From the NCBI RefSeq assembly GCF_008017835.1, contig NZ_VRLT01000011.1:18122-82121 (forward strand): a DNA stretch of 64,000 bases, given 5' to 3'. The translations under genes were made by a program, and so were the position numbers. Positions 17,329-26,350 of this stretch are shown here, piece by piece. The notes under the pieces are model-generated. The model ran no database searches, was not told the origin of the DNA, and saw nothing but the letters and a program-made list of their open reading frames with translations. The first letter of the stretch is position 1. Every line of letters starts with the position of its first letter. Origin of the DNA: Mesonia sp. HuA40 (lineage in GTDB: Bacteria > Bacteroidota > Bacteroidia > Flavobacteriales > Flavobacteriaceae).

Positions 17329-18783
17329 TTATACAGCGTGCTCATGGTCTTTTTTTCGGTAACCAAAAAGCTCTTGTTCTTTTATCATATCAGCGGTATT
17401 TTGGGGTAACATCTCTTCCCATCCGGTTTGTTTGTCTGCAATCATTTGAAGCACTTTGCGCGAGTAAATATCCATCACCGCTGGATCGGCATCCTTAATG
17501 TCAATAACTTTTCCATTGTATTTAAAAAACTTATAAAGCTCTTTCATACGCGGATGCACTTTTAAGTTATTTGAATCGATGACTTCACCAGTTTTATCAT
17601 CTTTCCAAGGGTAAAGGTAAACTTTTAAGTTTTTAAAGAATAATTTACCAAAAGCCTCGAGAATTCCCCCGCTTAAATGACGATAATATTTCTCATCAAA
17701 AATATCGATAAGGTTGTTTACCCCCATAGCAAGGCCCATTCTTTCTTTTGTAAAGCGAGAGAAATACTCTACCACTTTATAATACTGCTGGAAATTAGAA
17801 ATCATTACCGTTTGCCCAAGTGAGCAAAGTAATTTAGCTCGATCCATAAAGTCTTTTTCATCAATTTCACCCTCGGCCCTCAAGTTAGATAGGGTTATTT
17901 CAAAAATACTGATTGCATTTTCGGGATTCACTCTGTTTTCATTTAAGAACAGCTCTAAAGAGTTTTTATAAATGTCCATATTTACATTGGTCACCGGCCT
18001 AAAACTACCACGAAGCGCTAAAACATTCTTTTTGTAAAGCACTTTTGCGGGTAAGACATTTTTACCATCGGGTGAGAACATCACCGCTTCGGTCATACCA
18101 TTCTTAACCAATTGCAATGACATCAACCTGTTATCGACATCTTTAAAAATAGGTCCCGAAAAATTTATGGTATCAATTTCGATTTGGTCTTTGTCTATAT
18201 GATCATAAAGATAGCGCAATAATTTTTTGGGAGAATCATACTTGTAATAGGCTCCGTAAATTAAATTAACACCTAATATTCCCAAGGTGTTTTGCTGAAG
18301 TCTTGCGTCATTCTCGTGAAAACGAACGTGTAATACAATTTCATTGTATTCGCCATCGGGGGTTACTTGATAGCGTAAACCAACCCAGCCGTGACCTTTA
18401 TATTTTTTGGCAAAGTCAATGGTAGCTACTGTATTGGCAAAACTAAAAAAAAGCTTGTTGGGGTGTTTTTCTCTAACGATGCGTTCTTCAATAAGGCGCA
18501 TTTCGTGCGACAACATTTTCTTTAAGCGAGCCTCTGTAACATATCTATGGTCATCTTCAACACCATAAATCGCATCGCTAAAGTCTTTATCATAAGCACT
18601 CATGGTTTTAGCAATAGTGCCCGAAGCACCTCCGGCCCTAAAAAAATTTCGAACGGTTTCTTGACCAGCACCAATCTCTGCAAAAGTACCGTAAATGTTT
18701 TTGTTTAAATTTATGCGTAAAGCTTTGCTTTTAATAGAAGGAATATTTTGAAATTCCCGATCTCCCATTATTGTTATTGGCAT
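17329..18783 (-). CDS. conserved protein of unknown function, 484 residues
   Basis: I recognise the type as widespread in Bacteroidota but know of no function. In databases similar proteins sometimes carry unsupported names such as TonB-dependent receptor; nothing here resembles one (no signal peptide, plug or barrel). It is soluble, with a highly conserved-looking opening (ALRINLNKNIYGTFAEIGAG, then FRAGGASGTIAKTMSAYDKDF) and a glycine-rich turn near residue 37. The C-terminus is polar (YRKKDHEHAV). The second Met (18768) is an alternative start. Its promoter overlaps that of the divergent hydrolase gene. Confidence 0.7.
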   Translation of the reverse strand: MPITIMGDREFQNIPSIKSKALRINLNKNIYGTFAEIGAGQETVRNFFRAGGASGTIAKTMSAYDKDFSDAIYGVEDDHRYVTEARLKKMLSHEMRLIEERIVREKHPNKLFFSFANTVATIDFAKKYKGHGWVGLRYQVTPDGEYNEIVLHVRFHENDARLQQNTLGILGVNLIYGAYYKYDSPKKLLRYLYDHIDKDQIEIDTINFSGPIFKDVDNRLMSLQLVKNGMTEAVMFSPDGKNVLPAKVLYKKNVLALRGSFRPVTNVNMDIYKNSLELFLNENRVNPENAISIFEITLSNLRAEGEIDEKDFMDRAKLLCSLGQTVMISNFQQYYKVVEYFSRFTKERMGLAMGVNNLIDIFDEKYYRHLSGGILEAFGKLFFKNLKVYLYPWKDDKTGEVIDSNNLKVHPRMKELYKFFKYNGKVIDIKDADPAVMDIYSRKVLQMIADKQTGWEEMLPQNTADMIKEQELFGYRKKDHEHAV

Positions 18784-18820
18784 ATTTTCTGGCTACTTAA
18801 TTAATCAAGTTTGTCTTTAT

Positions 18821-18848
18821 CAAAGGTAAACAATTGCTTTTTAAACAA
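18821..18848 (-). promoter_or_regulatory. promoter of the 484-residue unknown gene
   Basis: On the minus strand, TTG (18846-18848), 17 bases, TACCTTTG (18821-18828), with a leader of about 30 bases before the start codon at 18783. Confidence 0.65.
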
Positions 18849-18867
18849 AAAAATATCCCTACATTTG
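18834..18867 (+). promoter_or_regulatory. promoter of the metallo-hydrolase gene
   Basis: TTG (18834-18836), 23 bases, TACATTTG (18860-18867), predicting a transcript start near 18874. It lies inside the frame that an upstream start at 18811 would use, so the TTG at 18883 is the better start codon. Confidence 0.65.
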
Positions 18868-18882
18868 TGTTTAAAAAATATT

Positions 18883-19644
18883 TTGGAAATTACTTTTCTT
18901 GGTACTGGAACTTCTCAAGGTATACCCATTATCGGTAGTAAACATCCTGTATGTTTAAGTCAAAATCCAAAAGATAAACGTTTACGGGTAAGTTTGCTGT
19001 TAGAATGGGACACCTACACTTTTGTAATTGATTGCGGTCCAGATTTTAGGCAGCAAATGCTTAACCAAAATGTCGAACAACTTGACGGTATTTTATATAC
19101 CCATGAGCATAATGATCATATCATTGGGCTAGATGATGTACGTCCATTTTATTTTAAACAAGGAGATATAAATTTATATGCTAGCGAAAGGGTGATAAAA
19201 GCTTTAAAAAAACGTTTTGACTATGTTTTTGAAAGTCATAATAGATATCCAGGAGCGCCCAGTGTTAATATTAATGAAATTATGAATAAGCCTTTTGAAG
19301 TGGCAGGCAAGCAAGTGACCCCCATTGAAGTGTTGCACAATACTTTACCCATTTTTGGGTTCAGGGTTGATAATATGGCTTATATCACCGATGCAAAAAC
19401 CATTAGCACTACCGAAAAGCAAAAGTTAAAAAATTTAGATGTATTAATTTTAAATGCCTTACGAAGAGAGCCACACCCTTCTCATTTAAATCTAGAAGAA
19501 GCTCTGGCGCTTATAGAAGAATTAAAACCCAAAAAAGCCTATTTAACCCATATTAGCCATTTGCTTGGCTTTCACGATGAAGTCGAATGCGAATTACCCG
19601 AAAATGTTCATTTGGCTTACGATAACCTTAAATTAACTCTTTGA
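18883..19644 (+). CDS. PhnP-like MBL-fold metallo-hydrolase (TTG start)
   Basis: 253 residues from the TTG at 18883, which gives the conserved opening EITFLGTGTSQGIPIIGSKH. The metal-binding motif reads THEHNDHIIGLDD (about residues 70-82). Further ligands are the His in EVLHNTLPIFGFR, the Asp in AYITDAKT, and the His in YLTHISHLLGFH. This is the PhnP-type phosphodiesterase group of the metallo-beta-lactamase superfamily; the natural substrate in this organism is unknown. The next gene starts only a few bases after its stop. Confidence 0.85.
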   Translation: MEITFLGTGTSQGIPIIGSKHPVCLSQNPKDKRLRVSLLLEWDTYTFVIDCGPDFRQQMLNQNVEQLDGILYTHEHNDHIIGLDDVRPFYFKQGDINLYASERVIKALKKRFDYVFESHNRYPGAPSVNINEIMNKPFEVAGKQVTPIEVLHNTLPIFGFRVDNMAYITDAKTISTTEKQKLKNLDVLILNALRREPHPSHLNLEEALALIEELKPKKAYLTHISHLLGFHDEVECELPENVHLAYDNLKLTL

Positions 19645-19649
19645 TTATT

Positions 19650-20147
19650 ATGAGAAAAAGTATCTTTCTTTATCTTTTTTTGTTCACCTTGTTATTTGTT
19701 ATTTTTCAATATACCAATTCTAAGAAAACTTTTGAACGCCTTAATTTGAAAATCACAGAACTGAAAGATGAAAGAGATGAAGCTCTGCTTTTGCGAGATT
19801 CAATAATGAATTTGCAAACAGCACATCAAGAACGATTCACTCTGCAAAGCAATGACAAAGCTAGAATGTACGTTGAAGATTTAGGCTTTGAAGCTACAGA
19901 ACTTGCTCAATTGCTTGAACAGAAAATTGTTGGGGCTAATGCTATAGATCAAGATAACCCATACGTTCCTTACCAAGGTTTAAACGGAGTTATGCGCATT
20001 AATAGTGTGAAAGTTTTAAACCATAAATGGGTAATTGCCGAGTTTACCGATGGCACTTATTGGGGTGAGGTGCTACTCAATTATTTTATCAATGAAGATC
20101 AGACAATTGATATTGAGATGAACAACGGCTTGCTTTACGCTAATTAA
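19650..20147 (+). CDS. membrane-anchored protein of unknown function
   Basis: 165 residues from the ATG at 19650. Residues 5-24 form one hydrophobic helix (FLYLFLFTLLFVIFQYTN), followed by a heptad-like, charged coiled-coil stretch (KTFERLNLKITELKDERDEALLLRDS, about 28-55) and a soluble domain rich in beta strands at the end (HKWVIAEFTDGTYWGEVLLNYF). I do not recognise a domain with a known role; similar proteins occur next to the hydrolase gene in flavobacteria. It is likely co-transcribed with that gene, and its stop overlaps the convergent esterase gene by 4 bp. Confidence 0.65.
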   Translation: MRKSIFLYLFLFTLLFVIFQYTNSKKTFERLNLKITELKDERDEALLLRDSIMNLQTAHQERFTLQSNDKARMYVEDLGFEATELAQLLEQKIVGANAIDQDNPYVPYQGLNGVMRINSVKVLNHKWVIAEFTDGTYWGEVLLNYFINEDQTIDIEMNNGLLYAN

Positions 20148-20803
20148 TTCCAATTGGTGCGTTGCGTTAACCACTGCTTAAATTCTTGAAAATTTGGCGG
20201 GCAAACACCGTGACCCACTGGAAATTCAGAATACGTATAAACAATGTTTTTTTGGGCTAGATAATCTTTGTTTTTTCTGGCCCAGCTAACCGGAATAACC
20301 TGATCAACGCTCCCGTGCGAACCGTATATTTCAACTATATTCTCTTGCGTCGTTGCGGATTTTATAATAGGTTCGTGAATATATCCGCTTAAAGCTATCA
20401 CATTTTTTACTAATCCGGGGTACGACAATGCGGTAGCATAACTTAAAATCGCTCCTTGACTAAAACCCAGAAGCGTTATTTCTTGAGGATTAACCGGGTA
20501 AGCCTCCAGTGCTTCTTCAATAAATTGATGAACCAATTCTCTTGAAGCAACAGCTTGCTCATCATTGGTAAATTTGTTTTGATTGGCGTCAAAATTTATT
20601 TCGTACCAAGCGTGACCATAGGGAACCATGTCTAAAGGAGCTTGAACCGATAGAATAAGGTAGCGCTCGTCTAGTTCTGGTGAAAAACTAAACAAATCTT
20701 CTGCGTTGCTCCCATAGCCATGCAGCATAATAATAGTGGGAGCGGGGGTGCTTAAACTTGATGGTCTCACAAGATGCTTTAAACATAAATCTTTTGTTGT
20801 CAT
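20144..20803 (-). CDS. alpha/beta hydrolase (phospholipase/carboxylesterase type)
   Basis: 219 residues, no signal peptide. The nucleophile elbow is GFSQG (Ser near residue 115), the acid is likely Asp in GSVDQVIPV, and the base is His in FPVGHGV near the end. Other family marks are IIMLHGYGSNAEDLFSF (oxyanion region) and the early WYEI. This is the group of cytosolic acyl-protein thioesterases and carboxylesterases (YpfH-like). Last gene of the leftward operon, overlapping the DUF4870 gene by 4 bp. Confidence 0.85.
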   Translation of the reverse strand: MTTKDLCLKHLVRPSSLSTPAPTIIMLHGYGSNAEDLFSFSPELDERYLILSVQAPLDMVPYGHAWYEINFDANQNKFTNDEQAVASRELVHQFIEEALEAYPVNPQEITLLGFSQGAILSYATALSYPGLVKNVIALSGYIHEPIIKSATTQENIVEIYGSHGSVDQVIPVSWARKNKDYLAQKNIVYTYSEFPVGHGVCPPNFQEFKQWLTQRTNWN

Positions 20804-21135
20804 GGTGCTATAGTTTTAAACCAGTTTTGAAAATAATTACCCACTAGAGGTATGAGTACACGTCTTCCTTGAACGGCTCCTAAAAATGCATAGAACCACA
20901 AAACGAAGAACAAAATCCAGAAAGGGAAAATGAATACTAAATTATTAAATCCGCTAATGATTATAAATACAGAAATTTGTAAGAGGTGTAAACCAATAGC
21001 CTGCCGAATATGAAAACTGGCAAATTTATTTTTTTCTTCGGCGTTCATGAACAAGGCAATTAATCCGCCAACAAAAGTGATATAGCTGATAATAGCTGTA
21101 TTTTTACCTTTATCTTTATTTGCATCTGTTTTCAT
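20800..21135 (-). CDS. DUF4870-like small membrane protein
   Basis: 111 residues. Three hydrophobic segments (about 15-35, 50-70, 72-95) and the pattern FASFHIRQAIGLHLLQI, typical of the Tic20/DUF4870-like small membrane proteins, are visible. Its function is unknown. It overlaps the genes on both sides by 4 bp (ATGA junctions), which indicates tight translational coupling with the dihydroorotase-like and esterase genes. Confidence 0.75.
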   Translation of the reverse strand: MKTDANKDKGKNTAIISYITFVGGLIALFMNAEEKNKFASFHIRQAIGLHLLQISVFIIISGFNNLVFIFPFWILFFVLWFYAFLGAVQGRRVLIPLVGNYFQNWFKTIAP

Positions 21136-22391
21136 AATTGTTTTAGCAATAATTGATTGTTGTGTATTACACCTATAGCTTTTCCCTTTAATTTTTCGCC
21201 GTAAAAAATACTGTTTTTGTTGCTGCTAATTACGTCGTGCTCAGAAAATGTATAATTCTCATTTGGTAAGAATAAGCTTAAGGAGGCTTTTTGCCCTTCT
21301 TGAATACTATATTCTTCTAGTTGAAATACTTTTCTGCTTTGAGTGAGAAGGCTAATAGTTTTTTCGAGTCCAAATAAACGGTTTAACGCTCCAAAAGCTG
21401 ACTCTAAACCGATACTACCCGGTAGCGCATGCTCAAATTCTACCTGTTTCTCTTCGGGTGTGCGAGGTAGGTGGTCGCAGCTAACGCAATCTATAATGCC
21501 AGATTCTACTCCCGCAACCAGCGCCAACCGATCTTCTTCATCGCGTAATGGCGGCATAACTTTTTTTGCCGTATCAAATTCGTGTAAAACGGCATCATTG
21601 TAAAACAATTGGTGTATTGCAACTCCACAGGTCACTTGAAGACCATCCGCTTTAGCTTCTTCAATTAATTTAAGGGCATTTTTTGTAGATACAAAGGGGA
21701 TGTGTAATTTACCGCCTGTGTAAGCCAAAATGGCTAGGTCTCTTTTTATTTGTATTTCTTCTGCAAATGCGGGTATTCCTTTTAACCCCAATTGCAGGCT
21801 ATTTAAACTTTCGTGTACTTGGGCTTCTCTCGCTATTTGTATTTCTAAGGGGTATGATTGAACAAGACCACCAAATCCTTGTGCGTATTGAAGTGCAATT
21901 TTTAGGATATTGGGGTTTTCAATAGGTTGTTTATAGTCTGTAAAAGCAATGGCTCCGGCTTGTTGCATTTCAAATAACTCAGCCAAATCTTTACCTTTTG
22001 CCTCTTTGGTTAAAGCGCCTAAAGGAAATACCTCAACCGCTTGTGAGGAGTTATATTGTTGTGCAAAGCGAATGCCAGTTTGAGTATCGGTTACTGGGTT
22101 AGTATTGGGATTTAAGCCAATTTGGGCAAATCCGCTAAGGCCCGCTGTTTTAATTCCATTTACCAAAGTTTCTCGGTCTTCAAAACCAGGTTCACCAAAA
22201 GAAACACTAGGATCAAACCAAGAAGGAGATAAGTGTAAGTCTTCAATGGCTATCAATTGTGCCTCGGAGTCCTCAATGCTATGATCAATTTTAATAATGA
22301 TTTCATTTTCTATTAAAATGTCCTGAACGCTTTGATGGTGTTTGGAGTTTGCGTCTATTATGCGTACAGCCTTAAGAATTATTTTTCTCAT
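21132..22391 (-). CDS. dihydroorotase homologue lacking the HxH metal site
   Basis: 419 residues from the Met at 22391 (MRKIILKAVRIIDANS); a longer frame to 22466 runs into BatA-coding DNA and is unlikely. The overall pattern is that of the dihydroorotase/allantoinase branch of the amidohydrolases. The metal motif DxHxH near residue 60, expected before the REPG-like turn, reads FDPSVSFGEPG, so both His ligands are Ser and the Arg is Gly. A His in VAIHQL and the DH pair in VSCDHLPRTPEEK remain. It is likely not an active metal-dependent dihydroorotase, or works as a partner of another. It lies 2 bp after the BatA-like gene. Confidence 0.8.
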   Translation of the reverse strand: MRKIILKAVRIIDANSKHHQSVQDILIENEIIIKIDHSIEDSEAQLIAIEDLHLSPSWFDPSVSFGEPGFEDRETLVNGIKTAGLSGFAQIGLNPNTNPVTDTQTGIRFAQQYNSSQAVEVFPLGALTKEAKGKDLAELFEMQQAGAIAFTDYKQPIENPNILKIALQYAQGFGGLVQSYPLEIQIAREAQVHESLNSLQLGLKGIPAFAEEIQIKRDLAILAYTGGKLHIPFVSTKNALKLIEEAKADGLQVTCGVAIHQLFYNDAVLHEFDTAKKVMPPLRDEEDRLALVAGVESGIIDCVSCDHLPRTPEEKQVEFEHALPGSIGLESAFGALNRLFGLEKTISLLTQSRKVFQLEEYSIQEGQKASLSLFLPNENYTFSEHDVISSNKNSIFYGEKLKGKAIGVIHNNQLLLKQL

Positions 22392-22393
22392 AG

Positions 22394-24319
22394 TTATTTG
22401 AGGCGTTTTAAAAGCAAAGTTTCTATCAGTAAAAACAGCAAGGCAAAAATAATAAACCATTTCCAAAGTTTTTGTTCCTCACTTTGTTTATTTACCAAAT
22501 ATGTAAAATCGGCTACAGATTTGTGTTTTTTAAAAGTTTCAAAAGTTTTAGATTCACTTTTAGTTAGTTTAGACTCTGTTCGCCGATGGTTGAAAGCCAA
22601 CCGTCTGAGTGTATCTTTCCCTTTTAAAAGCTTATAAAAACCGGCAAAGTAAGGTTCTTGATTCAGCGATATTTGCAAGTAGTCATCAAAAATGCGTTGG
22701 CGAGGTATAAAGCTTTCTTGGGGATGAATTAATTGAACAATTTGATCTTTTTCTAAACTGTAAGGCAAACGAATTTCTTGATTAGTGTATGTAGTATGGT
22801 ACAAGACCTCTTGTGAACCGCTATTTTTTGCGATAGTATATAAGCTGGGCACAATGAGTGGTGAGCGTTTATAATTAGAATTTTCTTTATTAAAAGCCGC
22901 AGCAAAGGCATACACATTTTTTTTCTTTACAAGAAAAGGTTCGCCTGTTGAAAAACTGATTATTTTATCTTGAATCCCCCCTAAACTGTAAGATGAGCTA
23001 ACCTTTGGGTAGTCAAAATTGGTTGTTTTCTGTTTGAAAACATCTTTTAATAGCGGGTGCTCGTAGTTTATTTTTGCGATTTTTAATTCGTTTTTCTTTA
23101 AATTCTTGATAGGTATTCCTTGAGCTTTTGAAAATTGTCTTAAATTTTCATCGATTGGCTCGTCGGGTAGAATAAAAATCAATTGCTTTTCTTTGTTAAC
23201 GTGCGTCTTTAAATGACCCAATAAGGCGGTAGGAATACCTTTTATTTCATTAAGTACAATTAGGTCAGCTTCTTGTAATACTTTATAGTCAATAGTGTTT
23301 AAAGTAAAGTTATAGTAAGAAAATTCGGAATCGTTTAAGAAGATATGTTTTAAAAAATCATCGCTAACCGAATTTATACTCACAATGTTTATGGGTTGAG
23401 CTTTTTGTTTAGTGAAATAAAGATAATTGTCATATGCCAGATCATTTTGGTCTACCTCAATTCGACCTTTTTGTATGCTGTTCTGATTTATATTGAATTG
23501 CAAGGTTTGCTTTAAACTATCTTTAAAAATTAAGGTGCTTTTGCCTAATAATTTGTTGTCATCATAAACACTTACACTTATGGGTTGATCATTTGTAGCG
23601 TTTGCGCTAAAGCTAGCCCATAAATTTAGTGTTTCATTACTATTTTGCTTAACAAAGGCTGTATCTACCCTTACGTTGTCAAGCCTTTCGGTTTGATAAT
23701 CAACCCAATGAAGGTCGGTTGTCTTTCCTGTAAAAGATTCGAAATTATTAGAAGGGTATAAACCATCGCTTAACATTAAGAAGGTAAACGGAAGTTTATG
23801 GTCTTCTTGTAAACTTTCTACTTTTAAATAAACTTCTTCAAATTGAGGCTGAAAGGGACTATATTCTAAATCAAATAACTCTTCTTGAAACTCATTTAAA
23901 TTTATGTTGACATAAGTTTGGTTGTTGGTAACCAGATTAAAGGTTTTATCTTTTGGTAAGTTCTGAAGCAATTCTTGTTTGGCTTGTTCAAATAGACTTA
24001 ATCCCTGGTGTTTTTGTTGCATACTTAGTGAATTGTCTAAATAAACATAAAGGGGTTGGTCTTCGTACTTTTTTGTTTTAGCTGGAATAAATGGTTCAGC
24101 AAAAGCTAAAATTATAGCCGATAGCATAAAAAGCCTTAAAAGCAATACCAACCATTTTTTTAATTGAGAGCTTTTTCTTGATTGCAACTCAATTTTTTTT
24201 AGAAAAGCAACATTAGTAAAGGGTATACTTTTAAATTTTCTAAACTGAAAAAGATGAATAAAAATGGGAATAAGCAGTAGGAATAACCCGTACAAAACGG
24301 CTATATTTTTAAATACCAT
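22394..24319 (-). CDS. BatA-domain membrane protein with VWA-like region
   Basis: 641 residues. The N-terminus (LYGLFLLLIPIFIHLFQFRKFKSIPFTNVAFLKKI) is the BatA (aerotolerance regulator N-terminal) domain. A second helix, LVLLLRLFMLSAIILAFA, leads to a VWA-like segment (YVYLDNSLSMQQKHQG, a degenerate DxSxS site, then FTFLMLSDGLYPS). A large periplasmic region follows, and a final helix, WFIIFALLFLLIETLLLKRLK, closes the protein. It is widespread in Bacteroidota; its role may be in envelope stress, but this is not proven. Its 5' end overlaps the histidine kinase gene by 11 bp. Confidence 0.8.
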   Translation of the reverse strand: MVFKNIAVLYGLFLLLIPIFIHLFQFRKFKSIPFTNVAFLKKIELQSRKSSQLKKWLVLLLRLFMLSAIILAFAEPFIPAKTKKYEDQPLYVYLDNSLSMQQKHQGLSLFEQAKQELLQNLPKDKTFNLVTNNQTYVNINLNEFQEELFDLEYSPFQPQFEEVYLKVESLQEDHKLPFTFLMLSDGLYPSNNFESFTGKTTDLHWVDYQTERLDNVRVDTAFVKQNSNETLNLWASFSANATNDQPISVSVYDDNKLLGKSTLIFKDSLKQTLQFNINQNSIQKGRIEVDQNDLAYDNYLYFTKQKAQPINIVSINSVSDDFLKHIFLNDSEFSYYNFTLNTIDYKVLQEADLIVLNEIKGIPTALLGHLKTHVNKEKQLIFILPDEPIDENLRQFSKAQGIPIKNLKKNELKIAKINYEHPLLKDVFKQKTTNFDYPKVSSSYSLGGIQDKIISFSTGEPFLVKKKNVYAFAAAFNKENSNYKRSPLIVPSLYTIAKNSGSQEVLYHTTYTNQEIRLPYSLEKDQIVQLIHPQESFIPRQRIFDDYLQISLNQEPYFAGFYKLLKGKDTLRRLAFNHRRTESKLTKSESKTFETFKKHKSVADFTYLVNKQSEEQKLWKWFIIFALLFLLIETLLLKRLK

Positions 24320-25526
24320 TATCTATCACTTTTTTTAAAGTAAAACTAACGCTAGTGTATTTATTTTCTTCAGATTCTAAACATACCTCTCCACCTAATT
24401 GCTTGACTAGTTTTTGTACAGTTGGTAAGCCTATTCCGGTGCCTTTATTGCCATTTCGGTCTTGTTTCTCTTCAGTAAAAAACAACTTAAAAACATCTTT
24501 TTGTTTGTTTGTCGCGATTCCCATTCCATTATCGGTTACTGTAATCAAATAATTCAAATCGTCTTCTTTAATTTTTATATCAATCACGATCTTAGGCTTG
24601 TCGTTATACTTTAAACTGTTGCCTAACAAATTCAGTAAAATCTGCTCTAATAGAACCTTATTGGTTAGTATTTGGGTGTTTTTTTCGGGAATGTTAATCT
24701 CGCATGGCTGATTGATTTGTAGCAGATCGATAATATCCTCTAGCAGATAATTAAAATCAACAATTTGCATCTCGTTATGCGCCTCTTCTTCGCGGGCATA
24801 ATAAGACAATACTCTTTCTGTATACGCACTTAACTTTAAGCCTGATGATTTTAGGTAATTTAAATAATTTTTACCCGTATCATCGATGTTTTCTTGATAT
24901 TTTGCCTTGAGCAAATCTATGGTTAGTACAATATTGGCTAAAGGCATTTTAATATCGTGACTCACTTGGTTGGCGAACTGTTTAAGTTCTTTATTTTTTT
25001 GTTCTAGCGACTTTTTTATGCCATTTAAAGATTGCAAACTTTTTCTGAGCTCCAGTAAATTCATCACTTGATTGGCCAAATAGCGCATAGATTGTTTTCT
25101 AGAAGCACTTAAAGAATTTGGTTTAAAATCTACCACGCATAGGGTGCCTAAAACATTTTGTTTTTTATCGTACAACTTTATACCAAAGTAATAGCGGATA
25201 GGACTTTCTTTTTGCTGCACAAAAGGATTGTTGATAAAGCGATTGTCTTTGAACGTATTGGATACTTCAAAAAAATCTCGGTTTTGAGAAATTGTAAATT
25301 TACAAAAGGAGTCTTCTTTAGGTGTTTGTTTTATATTTAAACCATAAAAAGATTTAAACCATTGCTTGTCCTCGTCTATAAATGAAATAAAAGATACGGG
25401 CATTTGACATAAAGTAGCCGCTAGCCGAGTCAACTCATTATAAGACTGCTCATCGGGACTATTGATTATATCATAGGTTTTTAACGACTCTAACCTTCTA
25501 ACTTCTTTTACCTTGCTTTTGCTCAT
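24309..25526 (-). CDS. GAF-domain sensor histidine kinase
   Basis: 405 residues without a membrane segment. An N-terminal GAF domain (about 25-165, with MPVSFISFIDEDKQWFKS and DSFCKFTI) is followed by a coiled linker. The H-box reads NQVSHDIKMPLANIV (His near residue 190), the N-box LLNLLGNSLKYNDKP, and the G-boxes TVTDNGMGI and GNKGTGIGLPTVQKL. It should be a cytoplasmic sensor of a small ligand or redox state. No response regulator is adjacent, so its partner is elsewhere. First gene of the leftward operon. Confidence 0.88.
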   Translation of the reverse strand: MSKSKVKEVRRLESLKTYDIINSPDEQSYNELTRLAATLCQMPVSFISFIDEDKQWFKSFYGLNIKQTPKEDSFCKFTISQNRDFFEVSNTFKDNRFINNPFVQQKESPIRYYFGIKLYDKKQNVLGTLCVVDFKPNSLSASRKQSMRYLANQVMNLLELRKSLQSLNGIKKSLEQKNKELKQFANQVSHDIKMPLANIVLTIDLLKAKYQENIDDTGKNYLNYLKSSGLKLSAYTERVLSYYAREEEAHNEMQIVDFNYLLEDIIDLLQINQPCEINIPEKNTQILTNKVLLEQILLNLLGNSLKYNDKPKIVIDIKIKEDDLNYLITVTDNGMGIATNKQKDVFKLFFTEEKQDRNGNKGTGIGLPTVQKLVKQLGGEVCLESEENKYTSVSFTLKKVIDNGI

Positions 25527-25594
25527 AAAGCGATTTGGGCTTAAACTAAAATTTTAGTAAATATAAAAAACAAATACTTGGATTGTTGCTAATA

Positions 25595-26350
25595 TTAGAA
25601 TTTCTCAAAAACTCCTAGTCCAAATAAGGCAAAATCATATTTTACTGGGTCAATGGGATCTAATTTTCGAAGGGCGTGATCTAATTCTTGTACTGCTTTT
25701 AAATCATTTTGCTTACGTTTTAAAAGGTTCAATTTTCTTGCAACGTTTCCCGAATGTACATCTAATGGGCAAGACAATTGCGCTGGTTTTAAGCCCTGCC
25801 ATAATCCAAAATCCACTCCTTTATCTGAGGGTCTTACCATCCACCTTAAAAACATATTTATACGCTTTGCAGCTGAATTTTTTAAAGGATCACTCACATG
25901 TTTTTGCGTTCTTTTTAAGTGCGGAATACTAAAAAATAATGCTTTAAATTGGTGAATACCGTGTGGCATTGGATTTTGATTTTCAAAAACCTTTTGTAAA
26001 CCGCCATGGTGCTTATAAATATTTTGTAAAGACTTGATAAAAAATATAAAGTCTTCACCATTGAAGGTACGGTGTTTAAAGTTTAAAAGGTCTTTTAAAT
26101 CGGTTTCTTGATGATTCATCACAAAATCGAATGGCGACTCTTGTAAAAGCTCATTCATTCTAAATCCGTTTTTTACTATACTTTTACGATTTCCCCAAGC
26201 GATTGTTGCAACCAAAAACGCGCTAATTTCTATATCTTCTTTTTTATTGAATTGATGCGGAATGGCAATTGGGTCGGTTTCAATAAAATCGGGTTGTTCG
26301 TAATATTCGGCTTTCGCATTTAAAAAGTCTTTCAAGTCTTGTTTGTTCAT
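25595..26350 (-). CDS. TIGR02757 family protein (DUF2400)
   Basis: 251 residues. I recognise the opening LKDFLNAKAEYYEQPDFIETDPI, then AFLVATIAWGNRKSIVKNG and the late LDVHSGNVARKLNLLKRKQND, as the TIGR02757/DUF2400 family. It resembles the helix-hairpin-helix DNA glycosylase fold in the final part. The function is not established. It stands alone, transcribed leftwards, with 68 bp to the kinase gene. Confidence 0.85.
   Translation of the reverse strand: MNKQDLKDFLNAKAEYYEQPDFIETDPIAIPHQFNKKEDIEISAFLVATIAWGNRKSIVKNGFRMNELLQESPFDFVMNHQETDLKDLLNFKHRTFNGEDFIFFIKSLQNIYKHHGGLQKVFENQNPMPHGIHQFKALFFSIPHLKRTQKHVSDPLKNSAAKRINMFLRWMVRPSDKGVDFGLWQGLKPAQLSCPLDVHSGNVARKLNLLKRKQNDLKAVQELDHALRKLDPIDPVKYDFALFGLGVFEKF

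Noticed and set aside
17329..18783. TonB-dependent receptor annotation for the 484-residue protein
   Set aside because: No signal peptide, TonB box, plug domain or beta-barrel pattern, and it is far too short.
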